Assembly: GCA_035308365.1 (NCBI GenBank)
Contig: DATGGU010000121.1
Coordinates: forward strand, 1 to 64,000
Origin: PALSA-505 sp035308365
Lineage (GTDB): Bacteria > Actinomycetota > Actinomycetes > Streptosporangiales > Streptosporangiaceae
Length of the DNA stretch: 64,000 nucleotides
Direction of reading: 5' to 3'
The notes under the pieces were generated by a model. That model did not search any database and was not told where the DNA came from. It worked only from the letters and a program-made list of their open reading frames with translations. The position numbers and the translations under genes are program-made. Below are positions 9,909 to 18,536 of the stretch, piece by piece. The stretch's first letter is position 1; each line of letters begins with the position of its first letter.

Positions 9909-10861
9909 CTGCCGTCGGGTGTGTTTGCGGCCAGACAAGCACGGTCGCAGACGCGATCTCGGGATTCCTGGACCACCTCGCGGTCGAGCGCGGGCTCGCC
10001 GCGAACACGCTGGAGTCCTACCGCAGGGATCTGCTGCGGTACGCCGACGCCCTGGCCGGCCAGGGGAAGACCGCGATGGGCCAGCTCACCGGGGCCGACA
10101 TCGCGGCCTTCCTGGCCGGGCTGCGGGAGGGTGACGAGGAACACATGCCGCTGGCGGCCAGCTCGGCCGGCCGGGCCGTGGTTGCCGTGCGCGGCCTGCA
10201 CGCCTACGCCGCCGCCCAGGGGCTGACCGCCGCCGACCCGGCCCGCCAGGTCAAGCCGCCGCAGCCACCCCGCCGGCTGCCCAAGGCGATCAGCGTGGAC
10301 GAGGTGGAACGGCTGCTGGCCGCCGCCGGGGTGGGCGATGAGCCGGTCCCGCTGCGGGACCGCGCTCTGCTCGAGTTCCTCTACGGGACCGGCGCGCGGA
10401 TTTCGGAGGCGGTCGGCCTGGACGTCGACGACCTGGACCTGGCCGGCGAGGGCTCGGTGCGGCTGGCCGGCAAGGGTGGCAAGGAACGGATCGTCCCGGT
10501 GGGCAGCTACGCGCGGCACGCGCTGGAGGCCTACCTGGTGCGCGCCAGGCCCGCTTTGGCGGTCAAGGCGCGCAGCGCGGTCCCCGCCGTCTTCCTGAAC
10601 GCGCGCGGCGGACGTCTGACCAGGCAGGGGGCCTGGATGGTGCTGCGCGCGGCCACCGCGCGGGCCGGGCTGGGCCCGCTTTCACCGCATACGCTCCGGC
10701 ATTCCTTCGCCACCCATATGCTGGACGGCGGTGCCGATATCCGGGTGGTGCAGGAACTGCTCGGCCACGCCTCGGTGACCACGACGCAGATTTACACGCT
10801 GGTAACCGCCGAAAAACTCCGCGAGGTTTACGCCGCAGCTCACCCCCGCGCCCTCGGATAA
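9905..10861 (+). CDS. xerD: tyrosine recombinase XerD, probable CTG start
   Basis: Resolves chromosome dimers at dif during segregation, with XerC. The full SAM-like N-terminal domain is present (ISGFLDHLAVERGLAANTLE), and the catalytic set is complete: ARISEA (Arg about 163), GKGGKER (Lys), HTLRHSFATHML (His-x-x-Arg), LLGHASVTTTQIYT (His and Tyr). The N-terminal domain has no in-frame ATG, GTG or TTG near its expected start. The first such codon is ATG 10076, which would delete half the domain. CTG 9905 overlaps the ald stop (CTGA) and lies 7 nt after GGAGG at 9893-9897, so I propose it as the start (318 aa). Confidence 0.88.
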   Translation: MTAVGCVCGQTSTVADAISGFLDHLAVERGLAANTLESYRRDLLRYADALAGQGKTAMGQLTGADIAAFLAGLREGDEEHMPLAASSAGRAVVAVRGLHAYAAAQGLTAADPARQVKPPQPPRRLPKAISVDEVERLLAAAGVGDEPVPLRDRALLEFLYGTGARISEAVGLDVDDLDLAGEGSVRLAGKGGKERIVPVGSYARHALEAYLVRARPALAVKARSAVPAVFLNARGGRLTRQGAWMVLRAATARAGLGPLSPHTLRHSFATHMLDGGADIRVVQELLGHASVTTTQIYTLVTAEKLREVYAAAHPRALG

Positions 10862-10966
10862 CCAGGGGTTAAACGGTGAGTCGGCTTGCCCGGCGAACGC
10901 CCAGGCCCTAGAGTCCGGGTTTCAGCGGAGGTTTTTGGTTAGTCCGCTCGGGAGGTTCAGCGACTA

Positions 10967-11872
10967 GTGGCAACATCCCGTTTGAGCGACCCCCAGGTGT
11001 CCGGCCGCATCGGCCCCACCGGCCGTCCGGTCCCGGTGTTTCCTGAGCCCGAGGTTCTGCACTCCCACGGTCCGGCCCGGGTGGCCGCGGTGTGCAACCA
11101 GAAAGGCGGGGTCGGCAAGACCACGACCACGATCAACCTCGGCGCCGCCCTGGCCGAGTACGGCCGGCGGGTGCTGCTCGTCGACTTCGACCCACAGGGC
11201 GCGCTGTCGGTTGGTCTCGGCATCCAGCCGCACGAGCTGGAATCGTCCGTCTACAACCTGCTCATGGAGCGCAACGTCACACCGCATGACGTGCTCATCA
11301 AGACCAACGTCGACGGCATGGACCTGCTGCCGAGCAACATCGACCTGTCCGGCGCCGAGGTGCAGCTGGTCCACGAGGTGGGCCGGGAGTTCGTCCTCGG
11401 CGGCGTGCTCGAGCCGGTGCTGACCGAGTACGACGTGGTGCTGATCGACTGCCAGCCTTCCCTGGGCCTGCTCACCGTGAACGCCCTGGCCTGCGCCGAC
11501 GGGGTGCTCGTCCCGCTCGAATGCGAGTACTTCGCGATGCGCGGGGTCGCCCTGCTGATGGAGACGATCGACAAGGTGTCGCGCCGGCTGAACCCCAAGC
11601 TGGTGATGGACGGCCTGCTCGCGACCATGTACGACTCGCGCACGCTGCACACCCGCGAGGTGCTGGCCAGCGTGGTCCAGGGCTTCGGCGACAAGGTCTT
11701 CCACACGGTGATCAACCGGACCGTCCGGTTTCCTGACGCCACGGTGGCCGGGGAGCCAATAACTCGTTTCGACTCCTCGTCCATGGGTGCAAGCTCGTAT
11801 CGTGAGCTTGCCAAGGAGGTACTGGAGCGGTGGCGGCAGACGGATCACGGGGGTCCAGGTCCCGGCGGGTGA
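10967..11872 (+). CDS. ParA/Soj-family chromosome-partition ATPase
   Basis: 301 aa from GTG 10967 behind CGGGAGG. It has a deviant Walker A (CNQKGGVGKTTTTINLGAAL), VDFDPQG (Walker A') and VVLIDCQPSLGLLT (Walker B), the ParA order, after a 40-residue extension. This is the ParA-like gene found beside scpAB in actinomycetes, not the parA of the parABS locus near the origin; no parB or parS was seen here. It probably acts on the nucleoid during segregation with the small downstream protein and the ScpAB condensin parts. The next gene begins with GTG overlapping its TGA. Confidence 0.93.
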   Translation: MATSRLSDPQVSGRIGPTGRPVPVFPEPEVLHSHGPARVAAVCNQKGGVGKTTTTINLGAALAEYGRRVLLVDFDPQGALSVGLGIQPHELESSVYNLLMERNVTPHDVLIKTNVDGMDLLPSNIDLSGAEVQLVHEVGREFVLGGVLEPVLTEYDVVLIDCQPSLGLLTVNALACADGVLVPLECEYFAMRGVALLMETIDKVSRRLNPKLVMDGLLATMYDSRTLHTREVLASVVQGFGDKVFHTVINRTVRFPDATVAGEPITRFDSSSMGASSYRELAKEVLERWRQTDHGGPGPGG

Positions 11873-12171
11873 GAGTACCTGGAATCGCCGAGCTGTTGCG
11901 CCCGGTCCCGGCCGGGCCCGCCATCGACGGCCACCGTAACGCAACGGGGCGGGAAGCACACAATCAGAAGATCACCGTCTACATGTCGTCCGAGGAACTG
12001 CTGGATCTGGAGCATGCCCGGCTGACCCTGCGCGGCCTGGGTATCTCGGCCGACCGGGGGCGCCTGGTGCGCGAGGCGATGGCCGTGCTGCTCGCCGACC
12101 TCGACGCGAGAGGCGAGGCGAGCGTGCTGGCCACCCGGCTGCGCCAGGATAAGGACGAGCAGGGGATCTGA
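11869..12171 (+). CDS. small ribbon-helix-helix-like protein between parA and scpA
   Basis: 100 aa from GTG 11869, which overlaps the parA stop by 4 nt. An in-frame GTG at 11830 would add 13 residues. The segment NQKITVYMSSEELLDLEHAR followed by RGRLVREAMAVLLADLDARG has the strand-helix-helix pattern of a ribbon-helix-helix DNA-binding dimer. A short protein of this kind sits between the ParA-like ATPase and ScpA in other actinomycetes, so it may be the DNA-binding partner of the ATPase. That partnership is inferred from position and fold, not shown. Confidence 0.82.
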   Translation: MRVPGIAELLRPVPAGPAIDGHRNATGREAHNQKITVYMSSEELLDLEHARLTLRGLGISADRGRLVREAMAVLLADLDARGEASVLATRLRQDKDEQGI

Positions 12172-12172
12172 C

Positions 12173-12994
12173 CTGACCACCGACGACGTCACGGGGGAGA
12201 CCGGGAGAGCCACCGGCTTCCAGGTCCATCTCGACGTGTTCGAGGGCCCGTTCGACCTGCTGCTCGCGCTCATCTCCAAGCACAAGCTGGACATCACCGA
12301 GGTGGCCCTGTCCCAGGTCACCGACGAGTTCATCGGCTACATCCGGGCCCTCGCCGACGGCTGGGACCTGGACCAGGCGAGCTACTTCCTGGTCGTCGCC
12401 GCGACCCTGCTCGACCTCAAGGCGGCCCGGCTGCTGCCCGCGGGCGAGGTCGAAGACGAGGAGGATCTGGCCCTGCTGGAGGCCAGGGACCTGCTGTTCG
12501 CCCGGCTGTTGCAGTACCGGGCCTACAAGGAGGTGGCGGCGGTGTTCGCCGGGCGGATGGCCGCGGCCGCCCGCCGGTTCCCGCGCCGGGTGCCGCTGGA
12601 GCCGCGCTTCGCCAGCCTGCTGCCCGAGGTGCTGCTCGGCCTCGGCCCGGCCGAGTTCGCCAGGATCGCCGCGATCACGCTCGCTCCCAAGCCGCCGCCG
12701 GTCGTGTCCACCGAGCACATCCACACCCCGCGCACCTCCGTCCGGGAGCAGGCGCAGATTCTGGCGGGTAAGCTCAGGCGGCTGGGCCGGGCCACCTTCC
12801 GGAGCCTGACCTCGGACGCGGCCGGCATGTTCGAGGTGGTGGCGAGGTTCCTCGCGCTGCTCGATCTGTACCGCGAGGACGTGGTGTCGTTCGAGCAGGT
12901 GGCACCCCTGGGTGAGCTGTACGTCACCTGGACCGGCCAGCCCGGTGAGGTTCCCGCCGAGGATGACTCGGCTGCGGAAGATCGGAAAGATTGA
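12173..12994 (+). CDS. scpA: segregation and condensation protein A (kleisin)
   Basis: Kleisin subunit that bridges SMC heads. The N-terminal SMC-binding region FQVHLDVFEGPFDLLLALIS and the segment YFLVVAATLLDLKAARLLP match ScpA. The frame contains GTG 12236, but that lies inside the conserved FEGPFDLLL motif and would remove eight conserved residues. CTG 12173, one base after the previous stop and 7 nt after AGGGG, gives the expected short leader (273 aa). This is the second probable CTG start in the same gene block. The C-terminal winged helix (ARFLALLDLYREDVVSFEQV) is present. Confidence 0.92.
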   Translation: MTTDDVTGETGRATGFQVHLDVFEGPFDLLLALISKHKLDITEVALSQVTDEFIGYIRALADGWDLDQASYFLVVAATLLDLKAARLLPAGEVEDEEDLALLEARDLLFARLLQYRAYKEVAAVFAGRMAAAARRFPRRVPLEPRFASLLPEVLLGLGPAEFARIAAITLAPKPPPVVSTEHIHTPRTSVREQAQILAGKLRRLGRATFRSLTSDAAGMFEVVARFLALLDLYREDVVSFEQVAPLGELYVTWTGQPGEVPAEDDSAAEDRKD

Positions 12995-13031
12995 AAGATT
13001 GGATATAACTGACGGTGGAGGCGGGGACTCG

Positions 13032-13619
13032 GTGGACATCTCCGGCCAAGCGGAGGGCGATCCGCACACCCCGGGCCTGCGGGCCAGTCTGGAGGCGGTC
13101 CTCCTGGTCGTGGACGAGCCCGTCTCCGACCTGATGCTGGCCCAGGTGCTGGAGCGGCCGACCGGCGAGGTGACCGCCGGGCTGCGCTCGCTGGCCGCTT
13201 CCTACACCTCCGAGGGGCGCGGCTTCGACCTGCGGGAGATCGCCGGCGGCTGGCGGCTGTACACCCGGGAGGAATACGCCCCGGTGGTCGAGCGGTTCCT
13301 GACCGACGGCCATGAGGTGCGGCTCACCCAGGCGGCGCTGGAGGCGCTGGCCGTGGTCGCCTACCGGCAGCCGGTGAGCCGGGCCAGGGTCTCGGCGGTG
13401 CGCGGGGTCAACTGTGACGGGGTGATGCGCACGCTCACCCTGCGCGGCCTGATCGAGGAAGATTCGACCGACCCGGAGACCGGTGCGATCCTGTACCGCA
13501 CCACGAGCTACTTCCTGGAACGGCTCGGCCTGGCCAGCCTGGAAGAACTACCCGAGCTGGCACCGTTCCTGCCGGAGAACGTGGACGATGAGCAGGACGT
13601 GGGTCATGAGGCAGGATGA
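13032..13619 (+). CDS. scpB: segregation and condensation protein B
   Basis: 195 aa from GTG 13032 with G-rich ribosome-site sequence just upstream; a TTG at 12999 would add 11 residues. The tandem winged-helix ScpB fold is evident from LRASLEAVLLVVDEPVS, ALEALAVVAYRQPVSRARVS and LTLRGLIEEDS. It completes the SMC-ScpAB condensin module with the preceding scpA. Its last codons overlap the next gene, which starts at ATG 13606. Confidence 0.94.
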   Translation: MDISGQAEGDPHTPGLRASLEAVLLVVDEPVSDLMLAQVLERPTGEVTAGLRSLAASYTSEGRGFDLREIAGGWRLYTREEYAPVVERFLTDGHEVRLTQAALEALAVVAYRQPVSRARVSAVRGVNCDGVMRTLTLRGLIEEDSTDPETGAILYRTTSYFLERLGLASLEELPELAPFLPENVDDEQDVGHEAG

Positions 13620-14388
13620 CGAGCTATCGACTGAGCGGGACACGCTGGTCGACGAGGACGGCCCGGACGGTGTCCGGCTGCAGAAGGTGCTGGCCGCCGC
13701 CGGGGTCGGCAGCCGGCGCTACTGTGAGGAGCTGATCGGCGAGGGCCGGGTCGAGGTGGACGGCCAGATCGTCCGCAGGTTCGGTGCCCGGGTCGACCCC
13801 GGCCGGCAGGTCATCCGGGTCGACGGCCGGCGCATCCCGGCCCGCCAGGACCTGGTCTACTTCGCCCTGAACAAGCCCACCGGCGTGCTGACCGCCATGT
13901 CCGACGACCGGGGCCGGCGGACCATCGCCGACCTGCTGCCCGGCGACGGCGAGCGGCTGTTCCACGTGGGCAGGCTGGACTACGACACCGAGGGGCTGAT
14001 GCTGCTCACCAACGACGGCGAGCTGGCCCACCGGCTCGCGCATCCCCGGTACGGCGTGCTCAAGACCTACCTGGCCGACGTGCCAGGCCCGGTGCCCGGC
14101 AACACCGGCCGCCGGCTGGCCGCCGGGGTCGAACTGGAGGACGGCCTGGCCACGGCGGACAAGTTCCGCGTGGTGCAGACGGCCGGGAACCGCGCCCTGG
14201 TGGAGATCACCCTGCACGAGGGCCGCAAGCACATCGTCCGGCGGATGCTGGCCGAGGTGGGGCACCCGGTCAGCCGCCTGGTGCGCACCCAGCTCGGCCC
14301 GGTCAGGCTGGGCTCGCTCAGCCCCGGCACCAGCCGCAAGCTGACCACGGCCGAGATAGGAGAGCTGTACGCCAGCGTCGGGCTATAA
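13606..14388 (+). CDS. RsuA/RluB-type rRNA pseudouridine synthase
   Basis: 260 aa from ATG 13606, with AGGA 8 nt upstream; an in-frame ATG at 13588 is the alternative. An S4 RNA-binding domain (RLQKVLAAAGVGSRRYCEEL) precedes the pseudouridine synthase domain with the catalytic aspartate in GRLDYDTEGLMLLTNDG. The enzyme isomerises a uridine of 23S or 16S rRNA. It overlaps the end of scpB, as in other actinomycete scp operons. Which residue it modifies cannot be told from this sequence. Confidence 0.94.
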   Translation: MRQDDELSTERDTLVDEDGPDGVRLQKVLAAAGVGSRRYCEELIGEGRVEVDGQIVRRFGARVDPGRQVIRVDGRRIPARQDLVYFALNKPTGVLTAMSDDRGRRTIADLLPGDGERLFHVGRLDYDTEGLMLLTNDGELAHRLAHPRYGVLKTYLADVPGPVPGNTGRRLAAGVELEDGLATADKFRVVQTAGNRALVEITLHEGRKHIVRRMLAEVGHPVSRLVRTQLGPVRLGSLSPGTSRKLTTAEIGELYASVGL

Positions 14389-14455
14389 CCGATCAGTTGG
14401 ACACCCTGCCGGTCTGTAACCTGGGTCTCATCGGCGATGACCAAGGAGGATGCCG

Positions 14456-14818
14456 GTGCCAGTCAGGGCAATCCGCGGGGCTGTCCAGGTCGAGGAGAAC
14501 GAGCGGGAAGCCATCATCGAGGCAACCGCCGAGCTCGTGGCCGAGGTAATGGCCCGCAATGATCTCGTCACCGACGATGTGATCAGCGTGGTGTTCACCG
14601 CCACCCCGGACCTCACGGCCGAGTTTCCCGCCCTGGCCGCCCGCAAGAATGGGTTCCACAACGTCCCGCTGCTGTGCGCCAGGGAGATCGACATGCCGAC
14701 CGCGATGCCCCGGGTCGTCCGGCTGCTGATGCACGTGGAGACCGGCCGGCCGCGCTCCGAGATCCGGCACGTCTACCTGCGCGGCGCCGCCGCGCTCCGG
14801 CTGGACATCGCCCAGTGA
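14456..14818 (+). CDS. aroH: chorismate mutase, AroH type
   Basis: 120 aa; converts chorismate to prephenate for phenylalanine and tyrosine synthesis. It starts MPVRAIRGAVQVEENEREAI and contains LVTDDVISVVFTATPDLTAEF and the conserved RVLMHVET-like RLLMHVETGR, typical of the monofunctional AroH barrel. ATG 14450 touches the AGGAGG at 14444-14449 with no spacer, so GTG 14456 with a 6-nt spacer is the better start. The stop overlaps the tyrA start by 4 nt (GTGA), which links the two steps that lead to tyrosine. Confidence 0.95.
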   Translation: MPVRAIRGAVQVEENEREAIIEATAELVAEVMARNDLVTDDVISVVFTATPDLTAEFPALAARKNGFHNVPLLCAREIDMPTAMPRVVRLLMHVETGRPRSEIRHVYLRGAAALRLDIAQ

Positions 14819-15960
14819 CCACAGGCTCGCCCGGCCAGCTCTTCCCGCGCGGCGTGGTGATCATCGGCACCGGGCTGATCGGGACCTCGATCGGGCTGGC
14901 CCTGCGCGAGCATGGCATCAGGGTCTTCCTGGCCGACAGCGACCCGCGCACCGCCGGCCTGGCCGCCAGTCTTGGCGCTGGTGAGCCGCTCCCATCCGGA
15001 TCCGCAGTTGGCGGCGTGGCCGATCTCGCAGTGCTAGCCGTCCCACCGGACGTGGTGGCGCCAGTGCTTGCCGCCGCTCAGGCGGCCGGGCTGGCCGGCT
15101 GCTATACCGACGTGGCCAGCGTGAAGGCCGGTCCGCTTGCGGCGGCGCGCGTCCTCGGATGTGACCTGGCCAGCTATGTTCCCGGTCATCCGCTGGCCGG
15201 GCGGGAGCGAAGCGGCCCGGCCGCCGCGCGGGCGGATCTGTTCCAGGGCCGCCCCTGGGCGCTGTGCCCGGGGCCTGCGACCGCGGAGCCGGCCGTCGGA
15301 TGCGTGACGGCCTTGATCCGCGCCTGCGGGGCAGAACTGGTGACCGTCGGCCCGGACGAGCATGATCGCTGGGTAGCCCTGGTCTCGCACGCGCCGCACG
15401 TGGTCGCCTCGGCCATGGCGGCCCGGCTGGCCGGCGCACCGCCGGGCGCACTGACCGTGGCGGGGCAGGGCCTGCGCGACGTGACCAGGATCGCGGCGGG
15501 GGACACCGGACTGTGGACACAGATCCTGCTGGCCAACGCGGCCGGGGTGAGCGGTGTACTGGCCGCCGTGGCTGAGGATCTCCGGCTGGCCGCCGCTGCC
15601 CTGGCCGAGTCTCACGCGGCCGGGGTCGAAGGCGGCCAGGACACCGAGGCCCGTAAACATCTGGCGGCACTGCTCGACACCGGCGCCGACGGCGTGAGCC
15701 GGATCCCGGGTAAGCACAGTGGCCCGGCGGCGGCCTACGCGATCGTCCAGGTGGTCATCCCGGACCAGCCCGGTGAGCTGGCCCGGCTGTTCCAGGCGGC
15801 CGGCGAGGCCGGCATCAACATCGAGGACATCCGGATCGAGCATTCGCCGGGCCTGCCGTCGGGTGTTGCCGAGCTGGCCGTCAAGCCGGCCGCGGCCGGG
15901 CCACTGGCGGCGGCGCTGGCTGCGCGCGGCTGGCCAGCTTACCCACCAGCCGCACACTGA
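14815..15960 (+). CDS. tyrA: prephenate dehydrogenase with C-terminal ACT domain
   Basis: 381 aa. Oxidatively decarboxylates prephenate to 4-hydroxyphenylpyruvate using NAD(P). The dinucleotide fold is GVVIIGTGLIGTSIGLALRE. Conserved active-site segments PGHPLAGRERSG and LVSHAPHVVASAMA follow. The last 75 residues form an ACT domain (AYAIVQVVIPDQPGELARLF), the usual site of feedback control by tyrosine. The GTG start overlaps the aroH stop, so the two are probably translated together. Confidence 0.95.
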   Translation: MTTGSPGQLFPRGVVIIGTGLIGTSIGLALREHGIRVFLADSDPRTAGLAASLGAGEPLPSGSAVGGVADLAVLAVPPDVVAPVLAAAQAAGLAGCYTDVASVKAGPLAAARVLGCDLASYVPGHPLAGRERSGPAAARADLFQGRPWALCPGPATAEPAVGCVTALIRACGAELVTVGPDEHDRWVALVSHAPHVVASAMAARLAGAPPGALTVAGQGLRDVTRIAAGDTGLWTQILLANAAGVSGVLAAVAEDLRLAAAALAESHAAGVEGGQDTEARKHLAALLDTGADGVSRIPGKHSGPAAAYAIVQVVIPDQPGELARLFQAAGEAGINIEDIRIEHSPGLPSGVAELAVKPAAAGPLAAALAARGWPAYPPAAH

Positions 15961-16033
15961 GCGGGAAGTGACCCAGCCGGCGCTGGGGGCTCGCTGACTG
16001 GACGGAAGGGCTCTGCCGCACCGGTAACATCGC

Positions 16034-16729
16034 ATGGTGGCCGATTGCCTTGTTATCGCGGTGGACGGACCCTCCGGCTCCGGGAAATCGAGTGCCGCGC
16101 GGGGGACGGCCAAGGAACTGGGGATCCGTTACCTGGACACTGGCGCCATGTACCGGGCACTGACCTGGTGGCTGCTGGCCCGGCAGGTCGATGTGACCGA
16201 TGCTGCCACGGTGGCCGCGAGCGTCACGAGCCCGGACATCGAGGTCGGCATCGACCCGGACGCCCCGTTTGTGATGGTGGACGGCACAGATGTGTCCGGG
16301 CCGATCCGGTCACGCCCCGTGTCCAACGCGGTCAGCGCGGTGGCCTCGGTTCCCGCGGTGCGCACGCACCTGATCGCCCAGCAGCGGGAGATCATCGCCA
16401 AGGCCTGCGCCGAGTTTGGCGGCATCGTCGCCGAGGGCCGCGACATCGGGACGGTGGTCGCGCCGGACGCGGTCGTCAAGGTGTTTCTTACCGCCAGCGA
16501 GAGCGTCAGGGCCAGCCGCCGCGCCGCCGACCTGACCGCCGACCCGGCCGCCACGGTCGAGCTGACCAGGATCGAGCAGGCCCGCCGGGACCGGCTGGAC
16601 GCCCCGCACAGCGAGCGGGCCGCCGACGCGGTGCCGATCGACTCCACCGGGCTCGGCGTGACCGAGGTTGTCTCCCGGATCGTCGCGCTGGTCCAGGAAC
16701 GAACCGCGGGGGACGTGTGGACGAGCTGA
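16034..16729 (+). CDS. cmk: cytidylate kinase
   Basis: 231 aa; phosphorylates CMP and dCMP with ATP. It has the P-loop VDGPSGSGKSSAARGTA, the RYLDTGAMYRALTWW segment and the CMP-binding IVAEGRDIGTVVAPDA. ATG 16034 is chosen; GTG 16037 is adjacent. Its last 13 bases overlap the start of der, the usual cmk-der arrangement of actinomycetes. With pyrG upstream, the block holds two steps of the pyrimidine nucleotide pathway. Confidence 0.96.
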   Translation: MVADCLVIAVDGPSGSGKSSAARGTAKELGIRYLDTGAMYRALTWWLLARQVDVTDAATVAASVTSPDIEVGIDPDAPFVMVDGTDVSGPIRSRPVSNAVSAVASVPAVRTHLIAQQREIIAKACAEFGGIVAEGRDIGTVVAPDAVVKVFLTASESVRASRRAADLTADPAATVELTRIEQARRDRLDAPHSERAADAVPIDSTGLGVTEVVSRIVALVQERTAGDVWTS

Positions 16730-18093
16730 CCGGCCCCACCCCGGTCGTCGCCGTCGTGGGGCGGCCCAACGTGGGCAAATCTACGCTGGTCAACCGGATC
16801 CTGGGCAGCCGTCAGGCAGTGGTGGAGGACAAGCCGGGCGTGACCCGCGACCGGGTCGCCTACGACGCGAGCTGGGCGGGCCGCGCGTTCACCCTGGTGG
16901 ACACCGGCGGCTGGGACCCCGCGACGGAGAGAGGCGAGGCCCTGGCGGCCCGGGTGGCCTGGCAGGCCAGGCTGGCCGTGGAAGCGGCGAACGCCGTGCT
17001 GTTCGTGGTGGACGCCGTGGTCGGCGCGACCGACGCGGACGAGGCGGTCGCCCATGTGCTGCGCCGCAGCGGCAAGCCGGTGGTGCTGGCCGCCAACAAG
17101 GTGGACGACGCGCCGGGCGAGCCCGCCGCCGCCTCGCTGTGGTCGCTGGGCCTGGGTGAGCCGTACCCGGTGAGCGCGCTGCACGGCCGGGGCAGCGGTG
17201 ATCTGCTGGACGCCGTGCTCGCCGCGCTGCCGGATGCCCCGCCCGAGCCGTCCGGCGCGGCGGCTGAGCCGCGCCGGGTCGCCCTGATCGGGCGGCCCAA
17301 CGTGGGCAAGTCCAGCCTGCTCAACAAGCTGGCCGGGGCGCCGCGCGCGCTGGTCGACCCGGTGGCGGGCACCACCAGGGACCCGGTGGACGAGCTGATC
17401 GAGCTGGGCGGCACGCCCTGGCGGTTCGTGGACACGGCCGGGATCAGGCGCCGGTTCAGGGAGAGCCAGGGCGCGGACTACTATGCGGCGCTGCGGACCG
17501 CGGGCGCACTGGAGCGGGCCGAGGTCGCGGTCGTCCTGGTCGACGCCAGCCAGCCGCTCACCGAGCAGGACCTGCGGATCGTCGGCATGGTGATCGAGGC
17601 CGGCCGGGCGCTGGTGCTGGCCTGCAACAAGTGGGACCTGGTGGACGAGGAACGGCGCAAGTTCCTGGACCGCGAGATCGACCGGCAGCTGCACACGGCG
17701 CGCTGGGCGCCCCGGGTGAACATCTCGGCCACGACCGGCCGGCACCTGGACCGGCTGGTGCCCGCGATCCAGCTCGCCCTGGCCGGCTGGGAGACCCGGG
17801 TGGCGACCGGCAAGCTGAACACCTGGCTGGCCAGCCTGGTCGCGGCCACCCCGCCGCCGGTGCGCGGCGGCAAGCAGCCGAGGATCCTGTTCGCCACCCA
17901 GGCGGGCGTGGCGCCGCCGCACTTCGTGCTGTTCACCACCGGCTTCCTCGAGGCGTCCTACCGCCGTTTCGTGGAACGCCGGCTGCGCGAGGAGTTCGGC
18001 TTCGAGGGCAGCCCGGTCAAGGTGTCGGTCCGGCTGCGCGAACGCCGCGCTGCCCGGCCCGGCGCAAAGGCCAGCCGGGCCGCGAGCCGCTGA
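16717..18093 (+). CDS. der: ribosome biogenesis GTPase Der (EngA)
   Basis: 458 aa with two consecutive GTPase domains, each opening with GRPNVGKS (VVAVVGRPNVGKSTLVNRIL and VALIGRPNVGKSSLLNKLAG), DTGG/DTAG switch II motifs and NKVD/NKWD base-recognition motifs. A KH-like C-terminal domain ends in a basic tail. It assists assembly of the 50S subunit. GTG 16717 lies within cmk behind GGGGGA. The large open frame further upstream in this phase is only the shadow of cmk. Confidence 0.96.
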   Translation: MDELTGPTPVVAVVGRPNVGKSTLVNRILGSRQAVVEDKPGVTRDRVAYDASWAGRAFTLVDTGGWDPATERGEALAARVAWQARLAVEAANAVLFVVDAVVGATDADEAVAHVLRRSGKPVVLAANKVDDAPGEPAAASLWSLGLGEPYPVSALHGRGSGDLLDAVLAALPDAPPEPSGAAAEPRRVALIGRPNVGKSSLLNKLAGAPRALVDPVAGTTRDPVDELIELGGTPWRFVDTAGIRRRFRESQGADYYAALRTAGALERAEVAVVLVDASQPLTEQDLRIVGMVIEAGRALVLACNKWDLVDEERRKFLDREIDRQLHTARWAPRVNISATTGRHLDRLVPAIQLALAGWETRVATGKLNTWLASLVAATPPPVRGGKQPRILFATQAGVAPPHFVLFTTGFLEASYRRFVERRLREEFGFEGSPVKVSVRLRERRAARPGAKASRAASR

Positions 18094-18135
18094 CTCAGCC
18101 GTTTGCGCCGGGCCATGCCGTCCAGGCCCGGCGCA

Positions 18136-18519
18136 CTAGGACCCGGTCAGCACCAGGGTCTTGTCGGACACCAGCGACCCGTTGCCGGTGTAGCCGACCG
18201 CCTCGCAGTTCGTCGTGGCGGTGCAGGCCACGCCGTGCAACTGGTTGTCCGCGCCGGGATCCGGGCTGCCCACATCCGACCAGCGCGACCCGTTCCAGGA
18301 CTCGATCAGGGTTTTCCCGTCGGACGCGCTGCTCTGCCAGAACCCGGCCGCCACGCAGTTCGATGAGTTCACGCAGGATACGGCCTGGAGGTTGTCGTTC
18401 CTGGGCGTGCGATTCGGCGTGGTTGCGACCGTCCAGGTGCTGCCGTTCCAGGACTCGGCCAGGGTGCCCACGACCACGGCACAGGTGAGCAGTGACGGAC
18501 AGTGACGCCGTATATTCAC
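18136..18519 (-). pseudogene. fragment of a secreted 'SWNG' repeat protein
   Basis: 127 codons contain two and a half copies of a repeat seen in long secreted actinobacterial proteins: LAESWNGSTWTV ... LQAVSCVNSSNCVAAGFW ... LIESWNGSRWSD ... LHGVACTATTNCEAVGYT. The frame starts in the middle of a repeat (CPSLLTCAVVVGTLAESWNG) and has no signal peptide. It is most simply the 3' remnant of a larger gene, although a short expressed protein cannot be excluded. It lies just downstream of and convergent with der. Confidence 0.6.
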
Positions 18520-18536
18520 AAAATCAGGTTACTCCG

